A DNA stretch of 64,000 nt, taken from NCBI RefSeq assembly GCF_040183065.1, contig NC_091119.1:207056298-207120297 (forward strand). The letters run 5' to 3'. The notes below the pieces were generated by a model. That model saw only the letters and a list, made by a program, of their open reading frames with translations. It ran no database searches and was not told the DNA's origin. A program made the position numbers and the translations under genes. This document shows, piece by piece, positions 20,699-32,225 of this stretch (positions are counted from its first letter, which is position 1; each line of letters begins with the position of its first letter). Source of the stretch: Periplaneta americana. Lineage: Eukaryota; Arthropoda; Insecta; Blattodea; Blattidae.

Positions 20699-21911
20699 TC
20701 TATACTAATAATAAATCTGTAGCTCAAATTTTTCTGGTAATTTTCGATTTTCCAAAAATAATTGGCCCTAACATATATAATTAACCACCCTGAAATCGAA
20801 AATCGCTTTTTTGAAATTTTTGTTTGTATGTCTGTCTGTATGTTTGTTACCTTTTCACGCGATAATGGATGAACCGATTTCGATGAAAATTGGAATATAA
20901 ATTAAGTTCGTTGTAACTTAGATTTTAGGCTATATGGCATTCAAAATACTTTATTTAAAAGGGGGGTTATAAGGGGGCCTGAATTAAATAAATCGAAATA
21001 TCTCGCTTATTATTGATTTTTGTGAAAAATGTTACGTAACAAATACTTCTTTAAAAATCATTTTCGATAAGTTTTATTCTATGAAAAATTTTGATAGGAC
21101 TGATATTTAATGAGATAAATGAGTTTCAAAATTGAAATAATTGCCATCCAAGGCGGTGTAATGAAATAAACAAATGAATTCGTCTATAAGTGGCCTTGGT
21201 CAACAACAATCGAAAGCTATGAATCATAGCCTACAAAGAATGTTTCTGTGTTTGTATGAAGTAAATTAACCGATTTGTATAATTAATTATTATTTCACCA
21301 TTGGAAAGTGTAGTTTCTCTAGATGGACATAATGCTATAATGTTATTACAGTAACGTCTGAGTGAATCGAGGACAGGTAAGATTAAAATAGCTTCTTATG
21401 CACAGAAAACTTGATAGGCTATTCTGTACATTCGTTTCCCATCGGTGTACATCCGTTATCAACTCATTTTATATAATATAATATAATTTAAGTTATTTAA
21501 GTTATTTGAAGGGTTCATAACCATAGTGGCCCAAGCGCCATTTACTGAATACGTAGAAAACAAGGGTTAAAATTAAGTTATTATCATAATTCAATGGAAA
21601 CATATAGCAAATAAAATAAAGTATACACATTAAATCTAAATGATAATATGTCAGTCTTCATTAAAATATGGATGCATGTAATAACAATTAAGAAACATGT
21701 TAAAGGAATTGTCTTTGCACCAAATGAGTGGTCTCTGGACCAAAATGATCGCATTTTAATTATTTAAATACAATTTAAATTAAGTAACATATTAAACGAT
21801 TTATCCTTCTATCAAACACGAATCTTCCCTGGATCAAATGTCCTATTTTAATTATGTAATTACTTTATATTTATTTCTAACGGGTGCAGCGGAGCGCACG
21901 GGTACGGCTAG
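20699..21911 (+). mobile_element. Non-autonomous Helitron
   Basis: Starts TCTATACTAATAATAAATCT after an A and ends GGGTACGGCTAG before a T, the A/T target and TC...CTAG termini of Helitrons. A GC-rich subterminal inverted sequence (GTGCAGCGGAGCGCAC) sits just before the end. Near the 5' end are the TGTATGTCTGTCTGTATG stretch and the ACCGATTTCGATGAAAATTG block familiar from arthropod Helitrons. 1213 bp with no Rep/helicase frame, so rolling-circle mobility would have to be in trans. The middle (about 21130-21840) is of unknown origin. Confidence 0.88.
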
Positions 21912-21944
21912 TAAATAAATAAGTAAATGAATAAATAAAACCTG

Positions 21945-22065
21945 CCACCAAGAATAATTTTGTTCATCACAAATAATTGTACTTTGACCAATCGAGATTC
22001 AAACCTGAGTCAGCAGCTTGGAAAGCCGACGCTTCAGGGTTGGGCTAACGGTGTACGAAAGAATA
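21945..22065 (-). mobile_element. tRNA-derived SINE, family D, fragment
   Basis: On the reverse strand: CCGTTAGCCCAACCCTGAAG, anticodon-like arm CGGC-TTTCCAA-GCTG, and B box GGTTTGAATCTC, followed by a body with CAATTATTTGTGATGAAC. The loop would present UCC, as in a glycine tRNA, but arms are degenerate. Only one copy in the window. Confidence 0.6.
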
Positions 22066-22731
22066 GACGCATAGTTTGAGCAAATAATAATCAACTTTCA
22101 CATTTTTAAGTCTTCTGCAATGATGGAAAAGGTAAACAAAAGCGCTATGCGGGTTGTCCATTGTAAACCTGAGCTGAATCAGATCAGAGCTTCACGGTGC
22201 TAAACGAATAGGAAGCGGGGAGTTATATTGAGGAAGCGACGTGGAAATTGACTCGGAAATAAGTTCCAACAGAGTCGCCTGTTGTGTGAAGTGGCACTAA
22301 CGACTGACAACTCATTCTTTCAATGGCAGCCAGGCTTTTAACCTCTGTTCATGTGTGAAAGAATTTACCTCTGTGTTGCATAGTGGACGCAATTTCCCTT
22401 TCGATATCAACGTGAAAATCCCGACCACCTTTCAATCGAATAAGGTCGGCTACTGATTTACATTTAAGTACCGTACTATGGATTTGTTGTATCAATTGCA
22501 AAATTCTCTTCTGCCAGCCAAAATATCGCCCTTTTAATTTCATACAATCAGGCACAGATAACTAATACAAAGGACCATCGTCTACTTCCATATTTACGTT
22601 ACTGAACCTGTCCCTACTTCAGAATCGTGTCTACCTAGCTCTGTATTGCAATTTCTTTTATCACAATGAATGTCTGTTTATTCAGTACTAGTATACCTAT
22701 ATGTGATGACGTGTTATTGATTTATGAAGAG

Positions 22732-22734
<3 letters not shown>
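22066..22734. other. No recognised gene
   Basis: A reverse frame of 68 codons (22349-22555) with a fairly normal amino acid mix is present, but no domain is recognised and no second exon is apparent. Treated as unknown. Confidence 0.35.
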
Positions 22735-22785
<51 letters not shown>

Positions 22786-22868
22786 TTAGTTTATTGCACA
22801 CGACAGAGTCAAGGCCTTAAGACCTTCTCTTTCACTTAACCAGGTCTGTAACTAATACAAATTCATAA

Positions 22869-22870
<2 letters not shown>
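22786..22870 (-). mobile_element. LINE family B, 3' end only
   Basis: The (AAT)n tail (22735-22785) is followed on the reverse strand by the family 3' signature (CTTAACCAGG, paired GGCC-type stem degraded, TCTGTCGTGTGC variant). A second (AAT)n array lies at 22870-22905. About 85 bp survive. Confidence 0.75.
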
Positions 22871-22902
<32 letters not shown>

Positions 22903-22914
22903 CAATAATTTATC

Positions 22915-23435
22915 CTTTGAAAAGATGGAAAAGTTTAAATATCTTGGAGCAACACTAACAAATATAAATGACACTCGAGAGAAAATTAAACGCAGAATAA
23001 ATATGGGAAATTCCTGTTATTATTCGGTTGAGAAGCTTTTGTCAGCCAGTCTGCTGTCAAAAAATCTGAAAGTTATTATTTATAAAACAGTTATATTACC
23101 GGTTGTTCTTTATGGTTTGTGAAACTTGGACTCTCACTTTGAGAGAGGAACAGAGATTAAGAGTGTTAGTTAAATCCAGACTTTGAGATGGGCAGAGCAT
23201 TTAGCACTAATGGGCGAATCCAGAATGCATAAAGAGTGTTAGTTGGGAAGTTGAAGGGAAAAATACCTTTATGGAGGCCGAGATGTAGATGGGAGGATAA
23301 TATTAAAATAGATTTGAGGGAAGTGGAATATGATGGTAGAGACTGAATTAATCTTGCTCGGGGTAGGGACCAATGGCGGGCTTATGTGAGGACGGCAATG
23401 AACCTCCGGGTTAATTGAAAGCCATAAGTAAGTAA
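22915..23435 (+). mobile_element. RTE-like LINE with internal deletion
   Basis: Encodes KFKYLGATLTNINDTREK and NMGNSCYYSVEKLLSASLLS, then YKTVILPVVLYG and a frame change. After ETWTLTLREEQRLRV about 130 bp of the consensus are missing, and the sequence resumes at KSRL.RWAEHLALMGES. It ends at the ...AAGCCATAAGTAAGTAAGTA 3' tail. So both flanks of the deletion belong to one insertion. Not functional. Confidence 0.88.
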
Positions 23436-23964
23436 GTAATACCATATTGGTGGAAAGTTCATAGTTTTCTCAGAAAAAAAAAATAATGTTTTTTTCTCTA
23501 AATGTTTAAATGGGTAAATTTAATTTAAAAACCACTTATTTCAAGCCACTGACCACTACAACCAGGTGGCAACGTTTTAGTCAGAAAGGAAGATGAAAGG
23601 TAGTTTACTAAGGCAGACAGACCTGAGTTCGTTTACCTCTTACATTTGTATTACGAGAGGAAAAGGAGGTGATATTGCCAGACTGCTGTAACTTCCAACT
23701 CAATGTTCTAATTAACCGTGCATATAATCACAAAACGTAATAGCCTATGTGTTTTATATTCATTTAAATGTACTCTATCGTCCCTTTCAATTTGCAGGAT
23801 TATTTCATTTCCACCCTGTATAGAATGATGGAAGCATGCATACACACATCATGTTGTTTTGCTGTTGGCATAACATCTTCTCCATGTAATACTTGTGCTG
23901 TTAAGAAGCCTTTATATACAGTAGAATGAGGCTAATTCGAAGGTGGTATTAACCCTCCTTTTAT
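23436..23964. other. No recognised feature
   Basis: About 530 bp between two LINE fragments; no motif. Confidence 0.4.
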
Positions 23965-24205
23965 TTACTTACAAATGGCTTTTAAAGAACCCGGAGGTTC
24001 ATTGCCGCCATCGGTCACTATCCTAAGCAAGATTAATTCAGAACCTACCGTCATAACTCACCTCCCTCAAATCCATTTTAATATTATCCTCCCATCTATG
24101 TATCACACTACGCAAAGATTTTTTTCCCTCCGCCCTCCCAACAAATATTCTATATGCATTTTTGGATTGAGCCATACGTACTACATGCCCTGTCCATCTC
24201 AATTA
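23965..24205 (-). mobile_element. RTE-like LINE, 3' end
   Basis: Reverse strand begins at the family tail (CTTACAAATGGCTTTTAAAG) and encodes the last about 70 residues, including degraded RLRWAGH and RAAMNLRV equivalents. Many substitutions make this one of the older copies. Confidence 0.85.
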
Positions 24206-25312
24206 ATCCTTCTTCATTAAGATTAACTGAAATATGTATCTAAAAAGCTGGAATTAATATTGGCACCAACTTATTTCATCGGAATAAAAGTATTTGTGTG
24301 TTTCTAGTAACAGTATCTATGCATATTAAAAATATTCTGAAAACTTGGGCGTGTTGCAAGCGCATTACCTCTTCCACGCAGTGCTAGATCTGGTATTACA
24401 GCGAAGAGCAGGAATCCCGCGAAATAATAAATATAATCCTCACATCCCTGATGTCCCTGGCTTTTGCTTACTGCACACAAAGCACGTGTGTATATTTCTA
24501 CTTCCCACCCCGGCATCTGTAAAACCCTGCGAGAGAAAATATGTGTGGTACATTAATTAAAAATTGAACCAGCTCTGCGTGGATACTCTATTTCTCTCCA
24601 CCCGTTGGAAGAACAATGGCACTAATACCGCCTGGTGTTTATTTCAACAATGGGAGATAATTATTTTAATTTGATACCAAAAAGTAAAGGTTTAAAATAA
24701 AACCCACGGCGCTCTAACACGGTCAGCGGGGAATTAGAACAGAGACGGCAGGCTGCGGCGAAAATGTAATTCACTGGCGTTGCTTGCGACTTGCAGACGC
24801 GCGCTGACAATTCATATTGCACGACGGATATCTTCCTCCTGGCACAGATTTTCTTCTTTCTTCTCCTCTTCATCTTCCTCGTCATTCAATATTCCTCATC
24901 TCCCGACTCACACATTTCACGTAGAACTACATCTGTGAAGTCTGGTCAGTATAGGGCAGCGGTTACGAACTTATATCATAAATAACTATTAAGACATTCA
25001 TTTCTCCTGAAACCTGCATAAACAGTTAAACATGGGCCAAATACCATCACTATTTCAAAATTGTACATATTTATGAATTTACAATATAAAACTAATATTA
25101 AATTGGGGAAAAAGAAGTGATAGTTTTTCACTAAACGATTTTTTCGACTCTAAAGGCTGATCAGCGTTGAACTTCAGTTGGAAAGAGAAAAGGCATTACA
25201 TTTTGTCTGGAACTGTCTATTAGACAGACGATTGTCTTACGTGCCCTAAATGTACGACACGGCACTCACATGTGTACTTCATGCTAAGGATTTTTATTTT
25301 CCTTTAAAATTC
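24206..25312. other. No recognised gene
   Basis: 1.1 kb, GC-moderate around 24450-24900. Overlapping short frames on both strands (24304-24560, 24661-24985) lack motifs. Confidence 0.4.
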
Positions 25313-25315
25313 ATC

Positions 25316-25369
<54 letters not shown>

Positions 25370-25372
25370 TAT
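25313..25372. repeat. (ATT)n microsatellite
   Basis: About 18 units merging into TTTATTTTTATT. Confidence 0.95.
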
Positions 25373-25829
25373 TTTTATTTATTATTATATTTTTTTTTCA
25401 ATTAGTTTTTCTTCTTATATATTTTGCTATAAATATTTAAATTAACAGTTGATAGAAATAAATTAGGATAATAATCTAAAATAGATTCACGATAAATGTG
25501 TTGTATAAAATTTATAAACTGCTTGTAACAACACTGTTTAACGGAAAACTGTGGAACGTCTTCAGAGATATCAACCCACAGTAATTTAAACTACATTCTA
25601 GTGAATATTAGGATTAGTTATTTGCTTAGGTTATAATATAGTATACATTTCATGAAACTTGTTAATTGAAATATAAGATTGTATTTCAGTATTTAATTTC
25701 ATCTCATTGCATTTCATTCATTCATGTGTACAAATTATAAAACTTTGTAGAGATATGCTGAATTTATAGATTAGTAATTCCATAATTGAAACGTAAGATT
25801 AATTCAATAGGAGAATTCATTAATCAATA
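25373..25829. other. No recognised feature; AT-rich
   Basis: AT-rich spacer between two triplet arrays. Nothing identifiable. Confidence 0.4.

Positions 25830-25889
<60 letters not shown>
25830..25889. repeat. (ATT)n microsatellite, left of MITE
   Basis: Triplet array continued after the MITE at 26073-26110, so the MITE inserted into one array. Confidence 0.93.
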
Positions 25890-26072
25890 CACAGTCTAGT
25901 ATATACAGTCGCGAAGCTCAATACGTTGTAAATATGCAAACATTAGATAGTTGCTCACCACTAGGATCGCTAATATCGCCTCATTACAGGCAATGCAAAA
26001 TAGAACCGTCACAGTCTATTGTTTCTAGCACCCTCAAAACTCAAGCTTCGTGACTGTATATAGTAGACTGTG
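25890..26072. mobile_element. MITE family M, 183 bp
   Basis: Terminal inverted repeats of about 30 bp: CACAGTCTAGTATATACAGT at the left and the inverse at the right, each continuing to a GAAGCT block. It lies within (ATT)n, so the flanking ATTATTAT repeats are compatible with an 8-bp duplication but not informative. A second copy, split by a SINE, is at 45477-45934. No coding capacity. TIR style suggests hAT but this is tentative. Confidence 0.9.

Positions 26073-26110
<38 letters not shown>
26073..26110. repeat. (ATT)n microsatellite, right of MITE
   Basis: Right half of the array interrupted by the MITE. Confidence 0.93.
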
Positions 26111-26111
<1 letters not shown>

Positions 26112-26189
26112 GCCTTGTGCTGTTGTTTTTGCACGTTAATATTCTAAATAAATAAAATAAAATAAATAAATTAATATTATTATTATTCA

Positions 26190-26800
26190 ATGTATGGTGG
26201 GTCCCTATCACCACGGCATGGCGCGTCCTCAGGTTGCGGATAGAGGAGACGGCCTCCAGATATGGAGGGTAGCTGCGAATATATTGAATAAGCAGTCATG
26301 GACAGCCGATAAGGGGTGGTCCTCCAGCTTGGGGGTTGGGCGAAGGGCTAACAACCCATCACCGTAAAAAAACAGCTTGTTACGAATCCCTACAATAAGC
26401 ATAGGTTAAGGGTGTTTGAGAATAAGGTGCTTAGGAAAATATTTGGGGCTAAGAGGGATGAAGTTACAGGAGAATGGAGAAAGTTACACAACGCAGAACT
26501 GCACGCATTGTATTCTTCACCTGACATAATTAGGAACATTAAATCCAGACGTTTGAGATGGGCAGGGCATGTAGCACGTATGGGCGAATCCAGAAATGCA
26601 TATAGAGTGTTAGTTGGGAGACCGGAGGGAAAAAGACCTTTGGGAGGCCGAGACGTAGATGGGAGGATAATATTAAAATGGATTTGAGGGAAGTGGGATA
26701 TGATGATAGAGAGTGGATTAAACTTGCACAGGATAGGGACCGATGGCGGGCTTATGTGAGGGCGGCAATGAACCTTCGGGTTCCTTAAAAGCCATTTGTA
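26190..26800 (+). mobile_element. Internally deleted RTE-like LINE carrying both ends
   Basis: From 26395 the sequence encodes [39 protein letters not shown] and the family's last residues (NLRVP) and ends at GCCATTTGTAAGTA followed by (TTA)n. The 200 bp before it (26190-26394) are GC-rich and include CATCACCGTAAAAAAACAGC, which I associate from memory with the 5' region of this LINE type. If so, about 2-3 kb of ORF was removed and the two ends are fused. No other copy of the 5' module is in the window to confirm this. Confidence 0.72.
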
Positions 26801-26828
26801 AGTATTATTATTATTATTATTATTATTG

Positions 26829-27370
26829 TCATTATGTATTTATAACCCTAACATACCTATCTCAGGTAAAATAGGGTTCTCTGTAAAATAGGAGTATAGA
26901 CGGATAGACGGCGATAGAAATTAATGACAAGATTTTTAGCGTGGATCAGTGCTGCATTCTCCTCCTCTTTTGTAAGATGAAACATGTCCGTTAATAAAAC
27001 AAACATAAAACTTTGTAAAATTAGCAACAGTTCAACTAAACGGCCCGGCATAGACATCTCCATCATCCGTATCGAGGGCTGGCCGTTGTCAGCGACACGA
27101 GGAGGCCGGTGATTTATACAGGTGGCGTCGCACTGTCACCAGATAATGCCCCATGCCGTGACTGCCAGTAAATCTCACCACCCCGCGACCGGAGGAAGGG
27201 GGTGCGATGCAGGGGGTGTGGTACATTTCGATTGTGGGGCAAAGTGGATAGGGGTGGTGCTCGTTATAATAGGCTACCATGTTCCCGCCGATTACAAACA
27301 AAATGAGATGCCGCCGCGCTCGATAATTCGGACGGCTGCGTTGGCAAGCGTGAACACATCTGAGCACGCA
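26829..27370. other. GC-rich segment without recognised gene
   Basis: 27080-27365 is the most GC-rich non-repeat patch in this part. It is open on both strands (27089-27367 reverse, 27122-27463 forward). No domain is recognised and open frames on both strands are expected in GC-rich DNA. Confidence 0.4.
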
Positions 27371-27430
27371 ATAACAATAATAATAATAATAATTATAATA
27401 ATAATAGTAATAATAATAATTATAATAATT
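27371..27430. repeat. Imperfect (AAT)n microsatellite
   Basis: AATAAT units with TTATAA and AGT interruptions. Confidence 0.9.
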
Positions 27431-27548
27431 CCATACATACCTACATGTTGTTTTGTAATCTAATTTTGTATTTCATGTATATTATTGAAACCTGGTTGAC
27501 TGGAAGAGAAGGCCTCATGGCCTTACCTCTGCCAGGCAGAATAAACCT
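27431..27548 (+). mobile_element. LINE family B, 3' end only
   Basis: Plus-strand 3' signature CTGGTTGACTGGAAGAGAAG, the GGCC...GGCC short stem, CTCTGCCAGGCAGAATAAA. The tail is a short CCTACTACC stretch, not (ATT)n. Confidence 0.8.
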
Positions 27549-27564
27549 ACTACCATTACATCTA

Positions 27565-28881
27565 CAGGGTTAGTTAAAAGTCCCGCACCACCTAAATAAC
27601 TTTTGAAGCATGTGGTTCAGTGACATGAAACTTGGTATGTGGGGATAACCATATACTAAGAACTCAATAATGGTATTACGGAGTTTTTTCTGCTTCCGGT
27701 TTAACCGGAAGTAACTCCAACTCTCTTATTTTAAATGGAATACCCATTATATAATTTTATTTTTGAATATTACTCATTAAGAGGTTTTCAAAAATTACCC
27801 ACACTTGATACTTCTGTACAAATTCAGTGTTGCTAAGTCAAGAAAACAGAAAAGCGTATCGAATATTAAAATAATAACCGCACCACCTAAATAACTTTTG
27901 AAGCATTCGGTTCAGTGACATGAAACTTGGTATGTGAGGATAACCATATGCTAAGAGCTCAATAATGGTATTACCGAGTTTTTTCTGCTTCCTGTTTAAC
28001 CGGAAGTAACTCCAACTCTCTTATTTTAAATGGAATACCCATTATATAATTTTATTTTTGAATATTACTCATTAAGAGGTTTTCAAAAATTACCCACACT
28101 TGATACTTCTGTACAAATTCAGTGTTGCTAAGTCAAGAAAACAGAAAAGCGTATCGAATATTAAAATAATAACCGCACCACCTAAATAACTTTTGAAGCA
28201 TTCGGTTCAGTGACATGAAACTTGGTATGTGAGGATAACCATATGCTAAGAGCTCAATAATGGTATTACCGAGTTTTTTATACTTCCGGTTTAACAGGAA
28301 GTAACTCCAACTCTCTTATTTTAAACGGAACACCCAATATATATTTTTTTATTTTTGAATAAAGCTCATTAAGAGGTTTTCAAAAAGTACCCACACTCGA
28401 TACTTCTGTACAAATTCAGTGTTGTTAAATAAAAATGGAAGTGGTGCAAGATATTCCTAAAGCCTGGTTAAATCATTCCTTAAATGGTTTCTATGATAGA
28501 GTGACACATTGTAAAGCAGCTGAGGGCTACCAATTTGAACATATTTTAGAAGGTGAGCTAGCTTTGTTTTGTTTTTGTTAAGGAAGGAGTATTTTATTAT
28601 TTTAATATTCGATACACTTTTCTGTTTTCTTGACTTAGCAATACTGAATTTGTACAGAAGTATCAAGTGTGGGTACTTTTTGAAAAGCTCTTAATGAGCA
28701 CTATTCAAAAATGAAAATATATATTGGTTGGTCCATTTAAAATAAGAGAGTTGGAGTTAAAACTCTGTAATACCATTATTGAGTTCTTAGTATATGGTTA
28801 TTCTCACATACCAAGTTTCATGTCACTGAACCGTATGCTTCAAAAGTTATTTAGATGGTGCGGGACTTTTAACTAACCCTG
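27565..28881. mobile_element. Non-autonomous long-TIR transposon with triplicated left arm
   Basis: 1317 bp flanked by TA (27563-27564, 28882-28883). Tips are CAGGGTTAGTTAAAAGTCC and its inverse. The left arm is three direct copies of a 295-bp unit (phase marks at 27584, 27879, 28174). The right arm (about 28587-28881) is one inverted copy of the whole unit. The core between is about 150 bp. No transposase. Tips share CAGGGTTAGT with the transposase remnant ending at 37428, so an IS630/Tc1-mariner relative is the likely helper. Confidence 0.88.
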
Positions 28882-29274
28882 TATAAGTATTTGTACGAAA
28901 CTTATATTAGTAGGTACACATAAAATTAAGACGCATGCATGCATACAATGATCCCGCTACATCTGATCCAATAATCACCATGGCAACCGATGTACTACCG
29001 AAGTATACAACTTTTCATACCTGTTCCTATGCAGGGATATTTTAATTCAAGTCAATTGCTTTGGAAGTCATTAACCAAGCCACCACTGGGAACCAAAAGG
29101 GAGTGCCCAACTCATCCTGCATGTACCTAATATGGGGATTCAAATGATCCCTTTATATTTGTTTTCACATAACGGTAAGGAGGCTTACTACAACAAGTAC
29201 TATAAAATAAGTAAAAATAATAATTAAATGTCTGAATATACCGTGTAGACTTTAATGTATAGCCTAATGCATTA
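28882..29274. other. No recognised feature
   Basis: About 390 bp with a CATGCATGCATA patch at about 28936. No family match. Confidence 0.4.
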
Positions 29275-29887
29275 ATAGTACATTATGCAACGAGCCTATA
29301 ATGATAGTAATTAAGACGCGAGGATGTTTGTTTATGAAACGAGCGCAAGCGAGTTTCATAATTTTCATACGAGCGTCTTAATTACCATTATAGGCAAGTT
29401 TCATACGACTTTTTATGCTCGACCATATTTCTTACTTGAAATTATTCAGAAGTATTCATTTTATTTGTATCTGACTGAAGATCGGAAGTGACCTTGTGTA
29501 ATACCTCGTAAATTGTGAGGTGTGAGCAGACGCGAAAGTATTGATTTTTTCCGAGGAACAGTAATGTCATTGACCTTGATATAATGTAACATGAACTAAT
29601 TTTGATACAACATGGAAATTGATTTAGAATTGAAAAACGAGATTACAAATTGAATTTATTTGAATATTATTTACAATTAACGCTAATTATTATAGTAACA
29701 GAACATAACCTTCTGCGACAGTATTGGATTTCCAGCCTCCGTGACGTTTCCCTCGTTGTCTTTCGATTGCATATCCGAGAATAATCGAAAACCTGAACTA
29801 TAATGAATAGGTGTACTTTAATGACATACATTAAAGGACTGCTACCAGGTGTATAATTACTACATTTCGGCATGGTTGAGCATAAAA
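29275..29887 (+). repeat. Dispersed repeat Y, copy 1
   Basis: Matches the reverse complement of 62839-63486 along its length. The first about 135 bp form a compound hairpin: GCCTATAATGATAGTAATTA pairs with TAATTACCATTATAGGC and an inner TATGAAAC/GTTTCATA pair sits in the loop. TTTTTATGCTCGACC at about 29412 is inverted at the right end (GGTTGAGCATAAAAA), giving TIR-like ends to the remaining 475 bp. A reverse frame starting MPKCSNYTPGSSPL (29873 down) is partly shared with the other copy. Type of element unknown. Confidence 0.82.
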
Positions 29888-29949
29888 ATAAATGTGAAAT
29901 TACGCAGTTATTTGCAACAAACGACCAAAATAATATCGATAATTCTTAT

Positions 29950-30135
29950 AGATTATTTCGCTCACGTATCAATGCACCAATAATATTGTAAGAATCTATT
30001 GAGTTTTAGTCTATCAGAGGTAACTATAAACTGCAATCCTGTCGAAACAATCTTGTCAAACCTGATGCGCATTTGTTTAATATCTTGTCGCACGTGATTT
30101 TCGGAAGTTAAATATTTTCTTTGCTTTTTCAACAA
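29950..30135 (-). repeat. Dispersed repeat ZW, partial copy 2
   Basis: Carries the W part only: GTAAGAATC at the end, CTTGTCGCAC, ATTTGTTTAATAT and TCAACAATATAGTG. Aligns in reverse to 47580-48030. More diverged than the other copies. Confidence 0.7.
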
Positions 30136-30149
30136 TATAGTGAGCTGAG

Positions 30150-30325
30150 GTTTCCCCAGCCCGTAGGACTGAAGCCGGATGGTCTATGGCGAGTCCTCGG
30201 CATCACTTCATTTCACACTTTTGATCTGATTACCTGGTTGGGTTTTTCCGAGGTTTTCCCCAACCAAAAGGCAAATGCCGGGTAATCCTTTGGCGAATCC
30301 TCGGACCTCACCTCATCTCACTACG
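30150..30325 (+). mobile_element. SINE family A-related body (variant B) without tRNA head
   Basis: GATTACCTGGTTGGGTTTTT, GAGGTTTTCCCCAACC, AAATGCCGGGTAATC and GGACCTCACCTCATCTCACT parallel the body of the family A SINE but differ throughout, so this is a sister subfamily. No A or B box is visible upstream. Confidence 0.65.
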
Positions 30326-30333
30326 TCTTGCCA

Positions 30334-30440
30334 AAAGATTGTAAAAAATTGCAAAAAATTGTAAAAATTGTAGAAAATTACTAAATTGTAAAACTGTAAA
30401 AATTGTAAAATATTGTAAAAATTGTAATTGTAATATCGTA
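30334..30440. repeat. Degenerate AATTGTAAA minisatellite
   Basis: About ten imperfect repeats of ATTGTAAAA with changing spacing. Confidence 0.75.
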
Positions 30441-31190
30441 AAATTTTGACTTGTTCTACATCTTAAAGCTTCATTGGTCATGTAAGATCTATTCCACATT
30501 TATCCTTTTTAGCACATGGATAATAGGGTTATATATCCGATCTCAAAATTTGTCGGTCTAATTTAGAAACACTCTGTATATTCAAATGCATATAGTTCAG
30601 AGCCCTAACAATAAAAAAAATCTGTGCCATTTTTATGCGTCTGCGGATCTGATAATCGACGACAGAGCAACTCAAGCAAGAGTGGAGGTGACGTCACATT
30701 TAATAGCTGTCTTTGTGCGGCCCGTTATTAAACGTCGCTCTGCCAGACTGACGGCCACATGCCGAGGCGAGACCCGATATTGACAAAACGTCACTTCTCG
30801 CTGCAAGATTTGTTCTCCCTATTTCTCGATCTTCACTTTAATAACAATAAACTTCTGTTTCAACTTGGCAATATTTACAGCAGGGATCTCCAAGTGATGA
30901 TACTCCACCCCTTCCCAATCTCCAGCATCTTTCATCTTTGTATCCCGTTGTAAAACATTCTTCACTGACGGCCACTGTATTCTTCCAGACAGTTTGTATC
31001 GTATGCACAATTCCTTTCAATGGAAATAATCTCCCAAAATAAACAGAACTTATAAAAGACTGGTGGTGTGATACTTATTGCCATTACAGTAACTGATTTT
31101 GGAGGAAGTGCAGTACTGGGAGGTCTAACTGCTACGTCATTGCCGGCAGATTCGTTGGGTCGTTATGTCTGGCTACTCCAAACTATACTG
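30441..31190. other. No recognised gene
   Basis: Short frames on both strands (30586-31020) without motifs. Confidence 0.4.
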
Positions 31191-31804
31191 TTTTCGCTGT
31201 AAGAAAAATCCTAAGCACGTTGCTGTCATACCCGTGATTGGCTCCCAGTCGAAACACTCACATGACGCAGGAAAATATAGTTCGTATTTGGAAACCACAA
31301 TCTTGTATTATTTGAAAATAAAAAATTGAATTCTAGTTGTTAAATACGATGAAACATTTAACTTCACTCATATGTAAAATGCTATGTGAAAGAAAAGCTA
31401 CTTTTATATTTTCTTATGTACTATGAACGCTGATGAATACCAACAGTAACACCTAGGTAGTCTGTTCTTGTAACAAGCTGGCGTCACTTGAGCTCCTAGT
31501 TGTTCACGTAAGCACATGGTACTGAAGTATGGCTTTTGCATCCTCAACTGTCCATCGTGAAGACATAAGACTTAAAAATAATTTAATTAGAGTAATTATA
31601 AAGTAAATGTTTCCTAAGCAAACGAATGCATAGTAGTGAGGTTAGGCCTACTTGACGAGTAACGGGAAATGTTTAACATGAAGCAGAATGTACAACAGTA
31701 GGCGGGAACACGTACTGAGAATCTATGGCGCCAAACAGCGGCCAATGAAGCCTTACTTCAGTTACGTGCTATTGTTTACATTAGGATTTTTCTTACAGCG
31801 AAAA
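31191..31804. mobile_element. TIR element, 614 bp, unclassified
   Basis: Ends are a 24-bp perfect inverted repeat starting TTTTCGCTGTAAGAAAAATC. Similarity may extend a few bases outward (CTATA on each side). No convincing target duplication and no coding frame, so the superfamily is unknown. Confidence 0.75.
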
Positions 31805-32069
31805 GATTATAGAGTCGTCCACAACCGGTTACGAAAAATAGAAATTATATATTGCTATTGAACGCCTGGCTCTTTAGTCAGTATGCAAAGCTCTTCGTCT
31901 CTCGGAGTGTCACAGGTTCGGTTTAACGAATATTCGAGTTGTTTCTCACGCTTTGTGTTGGACGGCAAGGGCAGACCACATTGAGCCATGCAGGAGTTAC
32001 AGGAGACCTTGCAAGGACGCGTTTATCATCGTGTAGACCTAGCATTTAATTGATAATAATTTATTCTTC

Positions 32070-32225
32070 TTCTCTCACTACAATCAATCAAACATTCATC
32101 TATCCATCCATCTATCCATCGACTCATTGATTCATTCATCATGGATTCATTGATTGATTCAGTGATTGACTGATTGGTTCATTCATTCATTACTTGATTG
32201 AGTGATTCATTCATTCATGTATTAC
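32070..32225. repeat. Cryptic ATTC/GATT tetranucleotide-rich tract
   Basis: Interspersed CATT, GATT, CATC and ATTC units over about 150 bp. Not a pure array. Confidence 0.75.
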
